The notes beneath the pieces were generated by a model. That model searched no databases, was not told the origin of the DNA, and worked only from the letters and a program-made list of their open reading frames with translations. A DNA stretch of 50,409 nt from a virus: the IMG/VR virus record IMGVR_UViG_3300027970_000040, positions 1 through 50,409 of that record. One strand, written 5' to 3'. This document shows, piece after piece, positions 24,445-31,204 of this stretch (positions are counted from its first letter, which is position 1; every line of letters starts with the position of its first letter). The position numbers and the translations under genes are program-made.

Positions 24445-25344
24445 TTAGTTGTATTGAAAGTTAAATCCAAGAATTTTTAGATACTCGTTTATCTGTTTGA
24501 TTTGTTTAGGGCCGCAATTTTTTAAAAATCTACGGTGAAAGCCAAATATCTTTACTCTATCATTTATCGTAATTAGTTTATCAACTGAAAAATTTTCATC
24601 TAAAAATAAATCAAAACTAGAAGGGGAACATGAAATATGTTTATTTTTTATATGATTGTAATCAATTATTGTATTTTTTCCCAGGTCAATTTTATCATAT
24701 GCTAAAAAAGAATATAAAATAAATTCACTTATACCATAATTTATCTTACGACCATCGATGAATAGAAGTTTATAAAAAATGTCATCTAGTATATTAGAAT
24801 TTTTCAATACTTCGTATTCTATCTTAAACGGTGTTTCTGGTTTTAAAAAATATAAAGGTGTTACCTTTAAATCCAGCATATTTTTATACTGTGCTATAGC
24901 ATCTACCCAACTTTTATCATTTCCATTTTTATATGGTTGATAGTCAAGGTAATTGTCGGGAGGTTCATTTACAAATTCTATAATGCCTGAGCCTATATAA
25001 TTATCCCATTCATCTATGTTAGATGGCTTTATGAAGAAATTTTTACTATCTAATATTAAATAGTCATCTTTAATTAAGTTTGCTATTTCAAGCTTGCATA
25101 CTTGCTGAGTAAAATGACCATATATATTTTCTTTATTTTCAAACAGTTGTTGCTGTGATATAATCTTTAACTCATGTCTGCTATAAAAGGGACTCAGTAA
25201 TTCTTCCCACGCTTCTATGTCAGTTATTTTTTCATTTACTATAACCCAATGACAACATGGTTCTAAAAATTTATGTATGCTTTCAGCTTGCAATAACATT
25301 AAATGACGTTCCTTATTACAAGTTACTGTTACTAAATGTTTCAC
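24445..25344 (-). CDS. Glycosyltransferase-like protein (DUF6492-like)
   Basis: This 299-aa AT-rich gene encodes a protein beginning MKHLVTVTCNKERHLMLLQAESI. It continues HFTQQVCKLEIANLIKDDYLILDSKNFFIKP (residues about 77-107). The QQ..KL...D.YLILDSKNFF pattern is that of DUF6492-type, GT-A-like glycosyltransferases, with DSK taking the place of a DxD metal motif. Substrate is unknown. It overlaps the upstream IscA-type gene by 4 bases and precedes the SGNH hydrolase. The pair may modify a glycan of the virion or host surface. Confidence 0.65.
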   Translation of the reverse strand: MKHLVTVTCNKERHLMLLQAESIHKFLEPCCHWVIVNEKITDIEAWEELLSPFYSRHELKIISQQQLFENKENIYGHFTQQVCKLEIANLIKDDYLILDSKNFFIKPSNIDEWDNYIGSGIIEFVNEPPDNYLDYQPYKNGNDKSWVDAIAQYKNMLDLKVTPLYFLKPETPFKIEYEVLKNSNILDDIFYKLLFIDGRKINYGISEFILYSFLAYDKIDLGKNTIIDYNHIKNKHISCSPSSFDLFLDENFSVDKLITINDRVKIFGFHRRFLKNCGPKQIKQINEYLKILGFNFQYN

Positions 25345-25661
25345 ACTCTAAAACTTTCCCCACAACCACATTTATCACGTTCGTTTGGGTTTTGAAACTC
25401 AAACCCTTCATTCAACCCATTACGTGCATAGTCAATAATCATACCTTGAACGTATGCACAACTTTTTGGATCGACGTATAAAGTACAACCATTGCAGTCT
25501 ACTTTAATATCGTATTCTAGTGGGTTATCAACATATTCAAGCACATAAGCAAGACCTGAGCATCCTGTAGTTTTTACACCTATACGAATGCCAAGACCTT
25601 TGCCCCGTTTTTGTATTGTCTGTTGTATTTTTTTTGACGCTTTGTCGGTTATACTAATCAT
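25341..25661 (-). CDS. A-type iron-sulfur carrier (IscA/HesB family)
   Basis: This 106-aa protein has the three invariant cysteines of the family: C34 (TTGCSGLAYVLEY) and C98/C100 (ERDKCGCGESFRV). The spacing is canonical. Such proteins carry Fe-S clusters to apo-enzymes. In a phage it could supply clusters to viral or host enzymes during infection. The radical SAM protein encoded at 45.9-46.9 kb would need one. Its ends overlap both neighbouring genes by 4 bases, so it is translated within a coupled operon after the head-associated genes. Confidence 0.93.
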   Translation of the reverse strand: MISITDKASKKIQQTIQKRGKGLGIRIGVKTTGCSGLAYVLEYVDNPLEYDIKVDCNGCTLYVDPKSCAYVQGMIIDYARNGLNEGFEFQNPNERDKCGCGESFRV

Positions 25662-25987
25662 TGCGGTTGTTGCATTGCATTTTGAGCCATTTGTGCTACG
25701 ATTTTTTGATTCTCGTCAGGCTGTGCTGCCGGAGCAGGCTCACTACCCTTAAAAATAACATTATCGCCCTGAATGTTTGCTATACTCTTGTTTAGTGGAG
25801 GATTTTTAATCATATTATATAAGTCAGACTTATCAATAACTATATCATTATCTCTGTAGTATTGCAACAATTCTGGAACAGTCCAATCACTATGAACTTC
25901 ACCCGAGTCAATCTCACTTTTAAGCTGACTAGTTGCGGCGACAAGTCTAATTAATAGTGGACTACCGGCAAACTCATATAATCGCAT
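25658..25987 (-). CDS. Conserved phage protein, 109 aa
   Basis: I do not recognise this protein. It starts MRLYEFAGSPLLIRLVAATSQLKSEI. It has a core DWTVPELLQYYRDNDIVIDKSDLYNMIKNPPLNKSIANIQGDNVIF, looking like a small helical domain, and ends in a disordered Pro/Gln tail. The M-R-x-x-E-F opening resembles head-targeting peptides in this genome, but no clear cleavage Glu follows. It lies 2 bases after the 233-aa head-type gene and overlaps the IscA-type gene. Confidence 0.75.
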   Translation of the reverse strand: MRLYEFAGSPLLIRLVAATSQLKSEIDSGEVHSDWTVPELLQYYRDNDIVIDKSDLYNMIKNPPLNKSIANIQGDNVIFKGSEPAPAAQPDENQKIVAQMAQNAMQQPQ

Positions 25988-25989
25988 GA

Positions 25990-26691
25990 TTATCTCTTAG
26001 GACGACCAACACCACCTAGAGGCTCTTCTTCAGGAGCTTCGATGCCAATGTCCATTTCTTCTTCGCCACCACCTGGTAGTGGTTCTTCAACATCGAGTTC
26101 AGCACCCATCTCACCACCTGCCATATCACCACCCGCATCAAACGCTTCAGTACCACCTTGACCGGTGATGCCATTCAATGCTGTTTTCAATGTTGCTTGA
26201 CTTTGTGTCAATGCGGCTTGTAATGAAGTTAATGCTTCAGAAACTTGTTGATTGAATGTTTCACTTTCGTTAACACCAATCTCAGATTGAACTGAGTCTG
26301 TTAATGCCGGTAATTCTTTTACTAACATATCACTAACTTCTTCAACCATTTTCTGAACTTGGTCTACTAAATCTTGCGCTGCCAAAACAACCTGTGACTT
26401 TTCAACTTCTTCGTTCTCTACAACGATACGTGGCTTACGTAGACTGATTTCAGCAAAATGCTTACTCAGTGCTTGTTCCATAAACACAAGTTTTAGGTAT
26501 GAAGAATTCTGTTGACTTTCATAGAAACCTGTAGATTTCTTTGTTTCAGTCATTAGGCCGCGAACTTTATTAAGCATGTCTCTTGATTGAGCATACGACA
26601 TTTTACGAACATTAAACGGAACGTCATAATGCTCTTTTAACGCTTTAGTAGCGTTCTCTATTGGGTTTTTGTCAAAATCAGTTAATTTCAT
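25990..26691 (-). CDS. Putative head-core/scaffold-type protein
   Basis: This 233-aa protein has a helical body (MKLTDFDKNPIENATKALKEHYD..., YLKLVFMEQALSKHF; about 1-180) with Gln/Glu-rich coiled segments. A Gly/Glu-rich acidic C-terminus follows (about 185-233). Acidic helical proteins of this form are found as prohead core or scaffold proteins in T4-type phages, but no diagnostic motif is present. The start has a weak ribosome site and a GATAAATA promoter (26718-26725). Context among late genes supports a virion-assembly role. Confidence 0.7.
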   Translation of the reverse strand: MKLTDFDKNPIENATKALKEHYDVPFNVRKMSYAQSRDMLNKVRGLMTETKKSTGFYESQQNSSYLKLVFMEQALSKHFAEISLRKPRIVVENEEVEKSQVVLAAQDLVDQVQKMVEEVSDMLVKELPALTDSVQSEIGVNESETFNQQVSEALTSLQAALTQSQATLKTALNGITGQGGTEAFDAGGDMAGGEMGAELDVEEPLPGGGEEEMDIGIEAPEEEPLGGVGRPKR

Positions 26692-26717
26692 AGTTGTATT
26701 CCAAGACTAATATAAAG

Positions 26718-26725
26718 TATTTATC
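26718..26725 (-). promoter_or_regulatory. T4-type late promoter (GATAAATA)
   Basis: GATAAATA on the minus strand lies 26 bases upstream of ATG 26691. Confidence 0.7.
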
Positions 26726-26740
26726 TTTTTTCATTTATTG

Positions 26741-27223
26741 TTAGGATTTTGAATCAAATCTTTTCTGTTGCCAAGCATATGAATTTGCTATATATTGATT
26801 TAGTTCATCACTCATGGCTTTTTTTTGAAACTTATCTTCATTCAATTTAGCAAGATATATCAATTTATCCTCTGTTTTTTTGGCTTTTTTGAACAGTTTG
26901 GAATGAATGGAGATATGTACTTCTACGCTACTTAAATGCATATCCAAATCAATAACTCTATTTGCTAACTGGTATTTACCTATTTTATCCAAAACACACC
27001 AGCATACTGCATTCTTTATACTAAAAAAGGAGTTAACGTCATCGCCGTTATTTAACGACACAACAATGTCATTTGCATCTTTCTTTTTAATATGATATTT
27101 GTTAAACAAACTGTATGTACCGTCAATATCTTTAAAAATTACAACATCTTGCAATTTAGCAAATTCTGAATTTGATATCATTTTATCTAGTTTTCTATCA
27201 ATTTTATTAACATCAATTCTCAT
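26741..27223 (-). CDS. Conserved phage protein, 160 aa
   Basis: I do not recognise this protein. MRIDVNKIDRKLDKMISNSEFAKLQDVVIFKDIDGTYSLFNKYHIKKK opens it. A conserved-looking region VVSLNNGDDVNSFFSIKNAVCWCVLDK follows, then a Lys-rich helical C-terminus. The frame is open to 27259. ATG 27223 is preferred because the additional residues do not resemble a protein start, and this ATG still overlaps the upstream gene by about 11 bases, consistent with coupling. Confidence 0.72.
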   Translation of the reverse strand: MRIDVNKIDRKLDKMISNSEFAKLQDVVIFKDIDGTYSLFNKYHIKKKDANDIVVSLNNGDDVNSFFSIKNAVCWCVLDKIGKYQLANRVIDLDMHLSSVEVHISIHSKLFKKAKKTEDKLIYLAKLNEDKFQKKAMSDELNQYIANSYAWQQKRFDSKS

Positions 27224-27668
27224 TGTATAACACCTTAAAATAAATATTTCGTAATTCATCTGATGAATCTAAAAACGCAGGTAATTTATCCCAAGCATTT
27301 TTAGTTTTAATCATAGGAACACTATCACAATCAGAGTATAATGCACCCAAATCAGAAGTACCATCATTAAACACACTAGGATGTTGAATATCAAAATCAA
27401 AGGTCCAGCAAATTATTTGCTCGTTATCCTCTAACAAAAATCCAAAATTCTCAAACTCATCAAACTTAATCTTATTGAAGATTGGTGTTGTGATGTTTTC
27501 TGGCTGACTACGTAATGAAACAGCCTGTATAATAGTATCAAAATTACACTGTGTATTTCTGTTATGTAGCCAAACTTCAGGATCATCATCCATTCCTGGT
27601 TTAGAACGATTGACAATACCAGTCTGTGTAATATCAAACAATGTATAACAGCTTACTTTAAAACTCAT
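27213..27668 (-). CDS. Conserved phage protein, 151 aa
   Basis: I recall the type from T4-like aquatic phages, but not a function. It starts MSFKVSCYTLFDITQTGIVNRSKP and contains NTQCNFDTIIQAVSLRSQPENI, FDEFENFGFLLEDNEQIICWTFDFDIQHPSVF and LGALYSDCDSVPMIK. The frame opens at 27686. ATG 27668 is chosen because it matches family starts and lies 5 bases after a TCTAAATA late-type octamer, the leaderless arrangement. The upstream terminator at 27690-27714 separates it from the decoration-type gene. Confidence 0.8.
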   Translation of the reverse strand: MSFKVSCYTLFDITQTGIVNRSKPGMDDDPEVWLHNRNTQCNFDTIIQAVSLRSQPENITTPIFNKIKFDEFENFGFLLEDNEQIICWTFDFDIQHPSVFNDGTSDLGALYSDCDSVPMIKTKNAWDKLPAFLDSSDELRNIYFKVLYNEN

Positions 27669-27673
27669 ACTTG

Positions 27674-27681
27674 TATTTAGA
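27674..27681 (-). promoter_or_regulatory. Late-type promoter abutting 27668 start
   Basis: TCTAAATA on the minus strand is followed by CAAGT and ATG. It lies immediately after the terminator of the preceding gene. Confidence 0.55.
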
Positions 27682-27682
27682 G

Positions 27683-27714
27683 GCAAAAAAAATCCGAGAA
27701 TAAATCTCGGATTT
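27683..27714 (-). terminator. Intrinsic terminator after the 140-aa structural gene
   Basis: On the minus strand a 10-bp perfect stem AAATCCGAGA / TCTCGGATTT with a 5-base loop is followed by a run of U. It stops late transcription of the highly structured neighbour. Confidence 0.92.
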
Positions 27715-27734
27715 CTTTGAAGTTAAACTTCTGA

Positions 27735-28157
27735 TTAGCTTGCGCTTGTAGCTGTAGAAGCTAAACGGAAACCAACGTTTGTTACAACAGCACCGCTTAG
27801 GTCATAACCATTAACTGTGCCTAAAGCACGAACTTGTGCTTGTAGTGCAGCCGCTGTATATGCGCCAACTGGATAAACAGCAACAGACATATTAGTTGTA
27901 CTTGTTGTAGCTTGAACTGCATAGATTGCAACTGTAGCTAATTGCTCAATAGAAACCATAACTTGTGCAACCATTTCATCAACACCAAGTTGTGTTGTAG
28001 GAGCGGCGCCTAAGTCAAAACCGAAGAAGTCTAACGCTGGACCATATAAGTTAGTAGTCGTGCCGTTAGCTGCCGTGTCTGGAGCTACTGGACCATTTTG
28101 TACGTCAATTGCGAATACTGGTTGTGCATCGCCGTGTGTTCTTGTAAAACCTGCCAT
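27735..28157 (-). CDS. Putative capsid decoration/structural protein
   Basis: This 140-aa Ala/Thr/Val-rich protein has few charged residues. It begins MAGFTRTHGDAQPVFAIDVQNGP and continues GPALDFFGFDLGAAPTTQLGVDEMVAQVMVSIEQLATVAIYAVQ. Composition, small size, its own late promoter, AGGAA ribosome site and strong terminator suggest an abundant virion protein expressed as a single gene, such as a head decoration protein. It is not firmly assigned to a T4 counterpart. Confidence 0.75.
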   Translation of the reverse strand: MAGFTRTHGDAQPVFAIDVQNGPVAPDTAANGTTTNLYGPALDFFGFDLGAAPTTQLGVDEMVAQVMVSIEQLATVAIYAVQATTSTTNMSVAVYPVGAYTAAALQAQVRALGTVNGYDLSGAVVTNVGFRLASTATSAS

Positions 28158-28173
28158 AATAAAATTCCTTTAA

Positions 28174-28210
28174 AAAGTTTGAATCATATAGATTCATACT
28201 ATTATTTATG
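28174..28210 (-). promoter_or_regulatory. Late promoter (CATAAATA) and leader hairpin
   Basis: CATAAATA (28203-28210, minus strand) lies about 45 bases before ATG 28157. The leader holds a TGAATC-TATAT-GATTCA hairpin. A bulged pairing of the octamer region with the UUAUUAUG around the start is also possible but weak. Confidence 0.6.
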
Positions 28211-28237
28211 CCAGGCAATAAAAAAAGTCGGTTTTGG

Positions 28238-29392
28238 CTATTGTCTTCCAGCCAAATTCTGACGACTAAAGCCCATTCTATCCACAAATTTAAGACCGTG
28301 ACTCACGAAACCCTCTTGAGTTTGTGTACCATCATCTAAATAACCTTTTACAGGGGCTGTTTTTGCGGCTTTATTAAGCTGGTCTACAATGTTCATTTTG
28401 AGGTTGTATATAGCTACCCAGATAGTAAATGCACCTACCAATCCTGCTTTATTGGCTTCTAAATGTTGACTTATTTTCTCACGCATTTTATCAGTCATTG
28501 GTCTTGATTGAACATATTCAATAAATCCTGCATATAAATCGTTCAAGTCTCCGGCTACAATACGCTTATTAATGTAAGTAGTGAATAACTGATTAAACGT
28601 ATTTCTTGCCTGAGGTGCAGTACTCATTAACTGTTCTACTGCCTGACCATATTTTTGTATAGATGCTTGTGCTTTTTTAAACAATGCTGAATTTAATTTC
28701 AAATTAGGTGTGATCGGCATTTTAGCAGGTAATATAGCTACATCACTATTATTCTTAAGATTGCCAATAGTACCATCTAACGGTGTTGATTGATCGGTTG
28801 TTAATGCATCCGGTGGAATATATCCATGCACAACTATCCCTGAATTTTTACCATCTAAAAATTTACCTAAATCACTGTTTGCATCTACTGTATATGTAAT
28901 ACCTTTAGGATTTGCTTTGAATGTGTATAGCCCGTTCTTTTCTACTAATGGTTTACTAAACAATAAATCACCCCAATAATAGCCCTTACTTTTATCTGCT
29001 TTTGATAGTCCAGGCCATATTTGTGCAATTAATTGATGTAAGTCTGAACGATTTACACCACGTGCCATATCATATTGTGCAAACTGCTCTGGGCTGAATA
29101 CTTGACGACCAGTACCATCTTTCTTGTTGAACATATGCTTGTCTAATATAGTAAACTTCCCGTTACTATTACGTCCAAAAATTAATGCAGGATATCCGTC
29201 CCATTTAATTGTTACCTTTTCAGGCTTAGCTACAGTATCAGCCATTGCTTGTATAGCTTGATTGGCACCTTGTGTACCACGTAAGAAAATTAAATCTTCA
29301 GGGTGATCCAAGTGACCTTTATCTTCTGTAATGATAGTGTTAATACTATCTACTTTATTTCTAAGATAAGCTAATGATTCGGATAGATTCAT
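28238..29392 (-). CDS. KxDG nucleotidyltransferase-like protein (DUF6267-like)
   Basis: The core VTIKWDGYPALIFGRNSNGKF (K63-W-D-G66) matches motif I of ATP-dependent DNA/RNA ligases and capping enzymes, where Lys is the adenylated residue. YYWGDLLFS and SGIVVHGYIP could serve as motifs III and IV. The C-terminus (about 250-384) is helical and unlike known ligase OB domains. The N-terminus carries IITE|DKGHLDHPEDLIF, a possible gp21 cleavage site. This and the family's occurrence in T4-like phages suggest a packaged nucleic-acid-joining or nucleotidylating enzyme. Activity is not proven. It begins 1 base after the stop of the 513-aa gene. Confidence 0.65.
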   Translation of the reverse strand: MNLSESLAYLRNKVDSINTIITEDKGHLDHPEDLIFLRGTQGANQAIQAMADTVAKPEKVTIKWDGYPALIFGRNSNGKFTILDKHMFNKKDGTGRQVFSPEQFAQYDMARGVNRSDLHQLIAQIWPGLSKADKSKGYYWGDLLFSKPLVEKNGLYTFKANPKGITYTVDANSDLGKFLDGKNSGIVVHGYIPPDALTTDQSTPLDGTIGNLKNNSDVAILPAKMPITPNLKLNSALFKKAQASIQKYGQAVEQLMSTAPQARNTFNQLFTTYINKRIVAGDLNDLYAGFIEYVQSRPMTDKMREKISQHLEANKAGLVGAFTIWVAIYNLKMNIVDQLNKAAKTAPVKGYLDDGTQTQEGFVSHGLKFVDRMGFSRQNLAGRQ

Positions 29393-30934
29393 TTAAATCT
29401 TACCTTGTTGTTTTGCTACAGCTAACAATCTTGCATCTGAAGGGTCAACTGTTTTTTTATTGTTCTTTTGTTTGCCGACAGAAATAGTAGGTTGTGAAGT
29501 TTTGCCTACCTCATTTTGTAAGCTTTTCAATATAGATTGTTTTTGTCTAGTAGATAAACCTTGCATCAACTTAGTGATTTGTGCAACAGTCATTTTAGCT
29601 TGTTGTGTTGAAGCTTGTGTAGATTGAGTAGTAGTATTTTGTGGTGTGGTTGTGGATGTTGATGGTGTTGGTAGTGCAGGCTTTGTAGTTTGTTCCGCTT
29701 CAGGATCTTTTAACTGCTGTGCATGACTCACAGAATATGCCAAGTTAGCTAACTTGGGTAAAGTTGTTCTACCTTTATCTTTTGCATAGGTTTGTTCTAA
29801 CTCTTTAGCCAATGATGCTACATTAGTCGTTACAGTAGGATCACTGATATCCACATTCTTCATAAACTGTTTGAAGAAGTTAGTAATATATTGGCTGATA
29901 GTTTGTTTTGTTCCGCTTTGTGCAGGATCTTGTTCAGCTAAAATAGTTTCAAAGATATAGTTTAGCTTATCAAAACGACTACCTTCAGCAACCTTACCTA
30001 AGTTCTGTGCTATCTGCCCAAATGCATTTTTACCTGCATTTCTAGGTTTTACATTACGCTTAGGCATCGTAATAGTATTGTCCTTATATTTTTTAACAGA
30101 TTTTTTGGCAGTTGATTGCTTTCTCTGTCTTACATTAGTCGCACTTTTGTTAAACTGGTCTGTGGGTAATGTACTTACTGGTAACATTTCACCTTGTGCA
30201 TTTTGAGTAGCAACATTTTGCTGTTGTTGTCTTACATTGGCAGCACTCTTGGCAAACTGATCTGCCGGTAACTTGTTCATAGGATTCATCTGACCTTGTG
30301 CGGCTTGAGTTGCGGCAGCAAGTTTTTCTTGTCTAATCTGTTCAGGTGTCTTTGGTGTATCTACTGCTACAGCCGGTGCCTTTGTTGTCATCTGACCTTG
30401 TGCGGCTTGAGTTGCGGCAGCAAGTTTTTCTTGTCTAATCTGTTCAGGTGTCTTTGGTGTGGTAGCAGGTAATTTGCTATACGGTGACATTTGTTTGTTA
30501 GGATCAATATTATACTTAGGACCTTCAGAAGCTCCTGGTTCTCTGATAGCATCTGCTTGTGCTTTTTGTGCGGCTATACGTTTTTGTGCGATAGCATCAG
30601 CCGCACTAGGTAGTTCGTCTTGTTGTGTAGTTTGAGTTGTCTGTGGAGTAGTTTGAGTTGTTTGCGGAGTAGTTTGTCCAGTAGTCTGAGCACCTTGACC
30701 TGCGGCATTAGGATCAACTAACCCGCCATTAATCGCACTTTGTAATCCGCTAAGGGCACGACTTGTGAATTTTGTAATATAATCATCTTTAGCCATTTGG
30801 TCAGTGGTGCTTAATACATTTTTACCGGCCAATGATCCTAGTCCTGTCCTTAATGCGGCAGAACCATAATCACCAAATAAACTTCTACTATCTATTTCAT
30901 TTACTACAGGTTTCTTAAATTCATTCAGCTTCAC
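29393..30934 (-). CDS. Repeat-rich, disordered head-associated-type protein
   Basis: This 513-aa Gln/Thr/Ala/Lys-rich protein has four tandem units of 33-34 residues between about 155 and 290. Two contain an identical TPKTPEQIRQEKLAAATQAA-type core and two a diverged LP[AT]DQF.KSA.NVRQ core. PQTTQ repeats precede them. The N-terminus MKLNEFKKPVVNEIDS resembles the targeting peptides of neighbouring genes. GKVAEGSRFDKLNYIFETILAEQD (about 312-335) is another site-like stretch. A helical C-terminus follows. It is encoded between the 82-aa gene and the nucleotidyltransferase. It is possibly a DNA-associated head-interior protein; this is inference. Confidence 0.75.
   Translation of the reverse strand: MKLNEFKKPVVNEIDSRSLFGDYGSAALRTGLGSLAGKNVLSTTDQMAKDDYITKFTSRALSGLQSAINGGLVDPNAAGQGAQTTGQTTPQTTQTTPQTTQTTQQDELPSAADAIAQKRIAAQKAQADAIREPGASEGPKYNIDPNKQMSPYSKLPATTPKTPEQIRQEKLAAATQAAQGQMTTKAPAVAVDTPKTPEQIRQEKLAAATQAAQGQMNPMNKLPADQFAKSAANVRQQQQNVATQNAQGEMLPVSTLPTDQFNKSATNVRQRKQSTAKKSVKKYKDNTITMPKRNVKPRNAGKNAFGQIAQNLGKVAEGSRFDKLNYIFETILAEQDPAQSGTKQTISQYITNFFKQFMKNVDISDPTVTTNVASLAKELEQTYAKDKGRTTLPKLANLAYSVSHAQQLKDPEAEQTTKPALPTPSTSTTTPQNTTTQSTQASTQQAKMTVAQITKLMQGLSTRQKQSILKSLQNEVGKTSQPTISVGKQKNNKKTVDPSDARLLAVAKQQGKI
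30286..30460. repeat. 73-bp exact direct repeat, 102-bp period
   Basis: Bases 30286-30358 recur identically at 30388-30460. The period of 102 bp equals 34 codons, keeping the 513-aa frame. Two further protein-level units have diverged. Confidence 0.9.
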
Positions 30935-31169
30935 GGTTTTTCCTTAATGATTTGGAAAACTTTGCTTGATCCTTGCTCTTTATAGCACCTAACAGTTTAC
31001 GCTCTAAAATAGCGGCTTGCTCTGGACTATAATTACGATTAATCATCTCTATTAGATTGATAGCACTGGTAATAATATTGTGGCCACGACTCTCAATAAT
31101 GTGTGTCGTGTCCCTATTGTTACCAATTGCTTCTAGTTCTTCTAAGAGACTGCGAGTTTGTTTTTGCAT
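30921..31169 (-). CDS. Small conserved helical phage protein, 82 aa
   Basis: It begins MQKQTRSLLEELEAIG and continues HIIESRGHNIITSAINLIEMINRNYSPEQAAILERKLLGAIKSKDQAKFSKSLRK. This is an all-helical basic protein of unknown function that I associate with T4-like aquatic phages. The SLLE|E region could be a head-protease site. Its 3' end overlaps the 513-aa gene by 14 bases. A late promoter and an RBS hairpin control it. Confidence 0.78.
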   Translation of the reverse strand: MQKQTRSLLEELEAIGNNRDTTHIIESRGHNIITSAINLIEMINRNYSPEQAAILERKLLGAIKSKDQAKFSKSLRKNREAE

Positions 31170-31193
31170 ATTAGTTTCCTAATAGTATTTATC
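31169..31193 (-). promoter_or_regulatory. Late promoter next to RBS hairpin of the 82-aa gene
   Basis: GATAAATA (31186-31193) is followed by a TATTAG-GAAA-CTAATA hairpin (31169-31184) that includes the AGGAA ribosome site and the first base of AUG. Late RNA should start inside the upstream arm and so lack the stem. Confidence 0.65.
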
Positions 31194-31204
31194 TACTTTT
31201 AGGT

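Noticed and set aside
30286-30460. Direct repeats considered as a CRISPR array or origin iterons
   Set aside because: There are only two exact units, inside a coding frame with a period divisible by three; no spacers and no cas genes.
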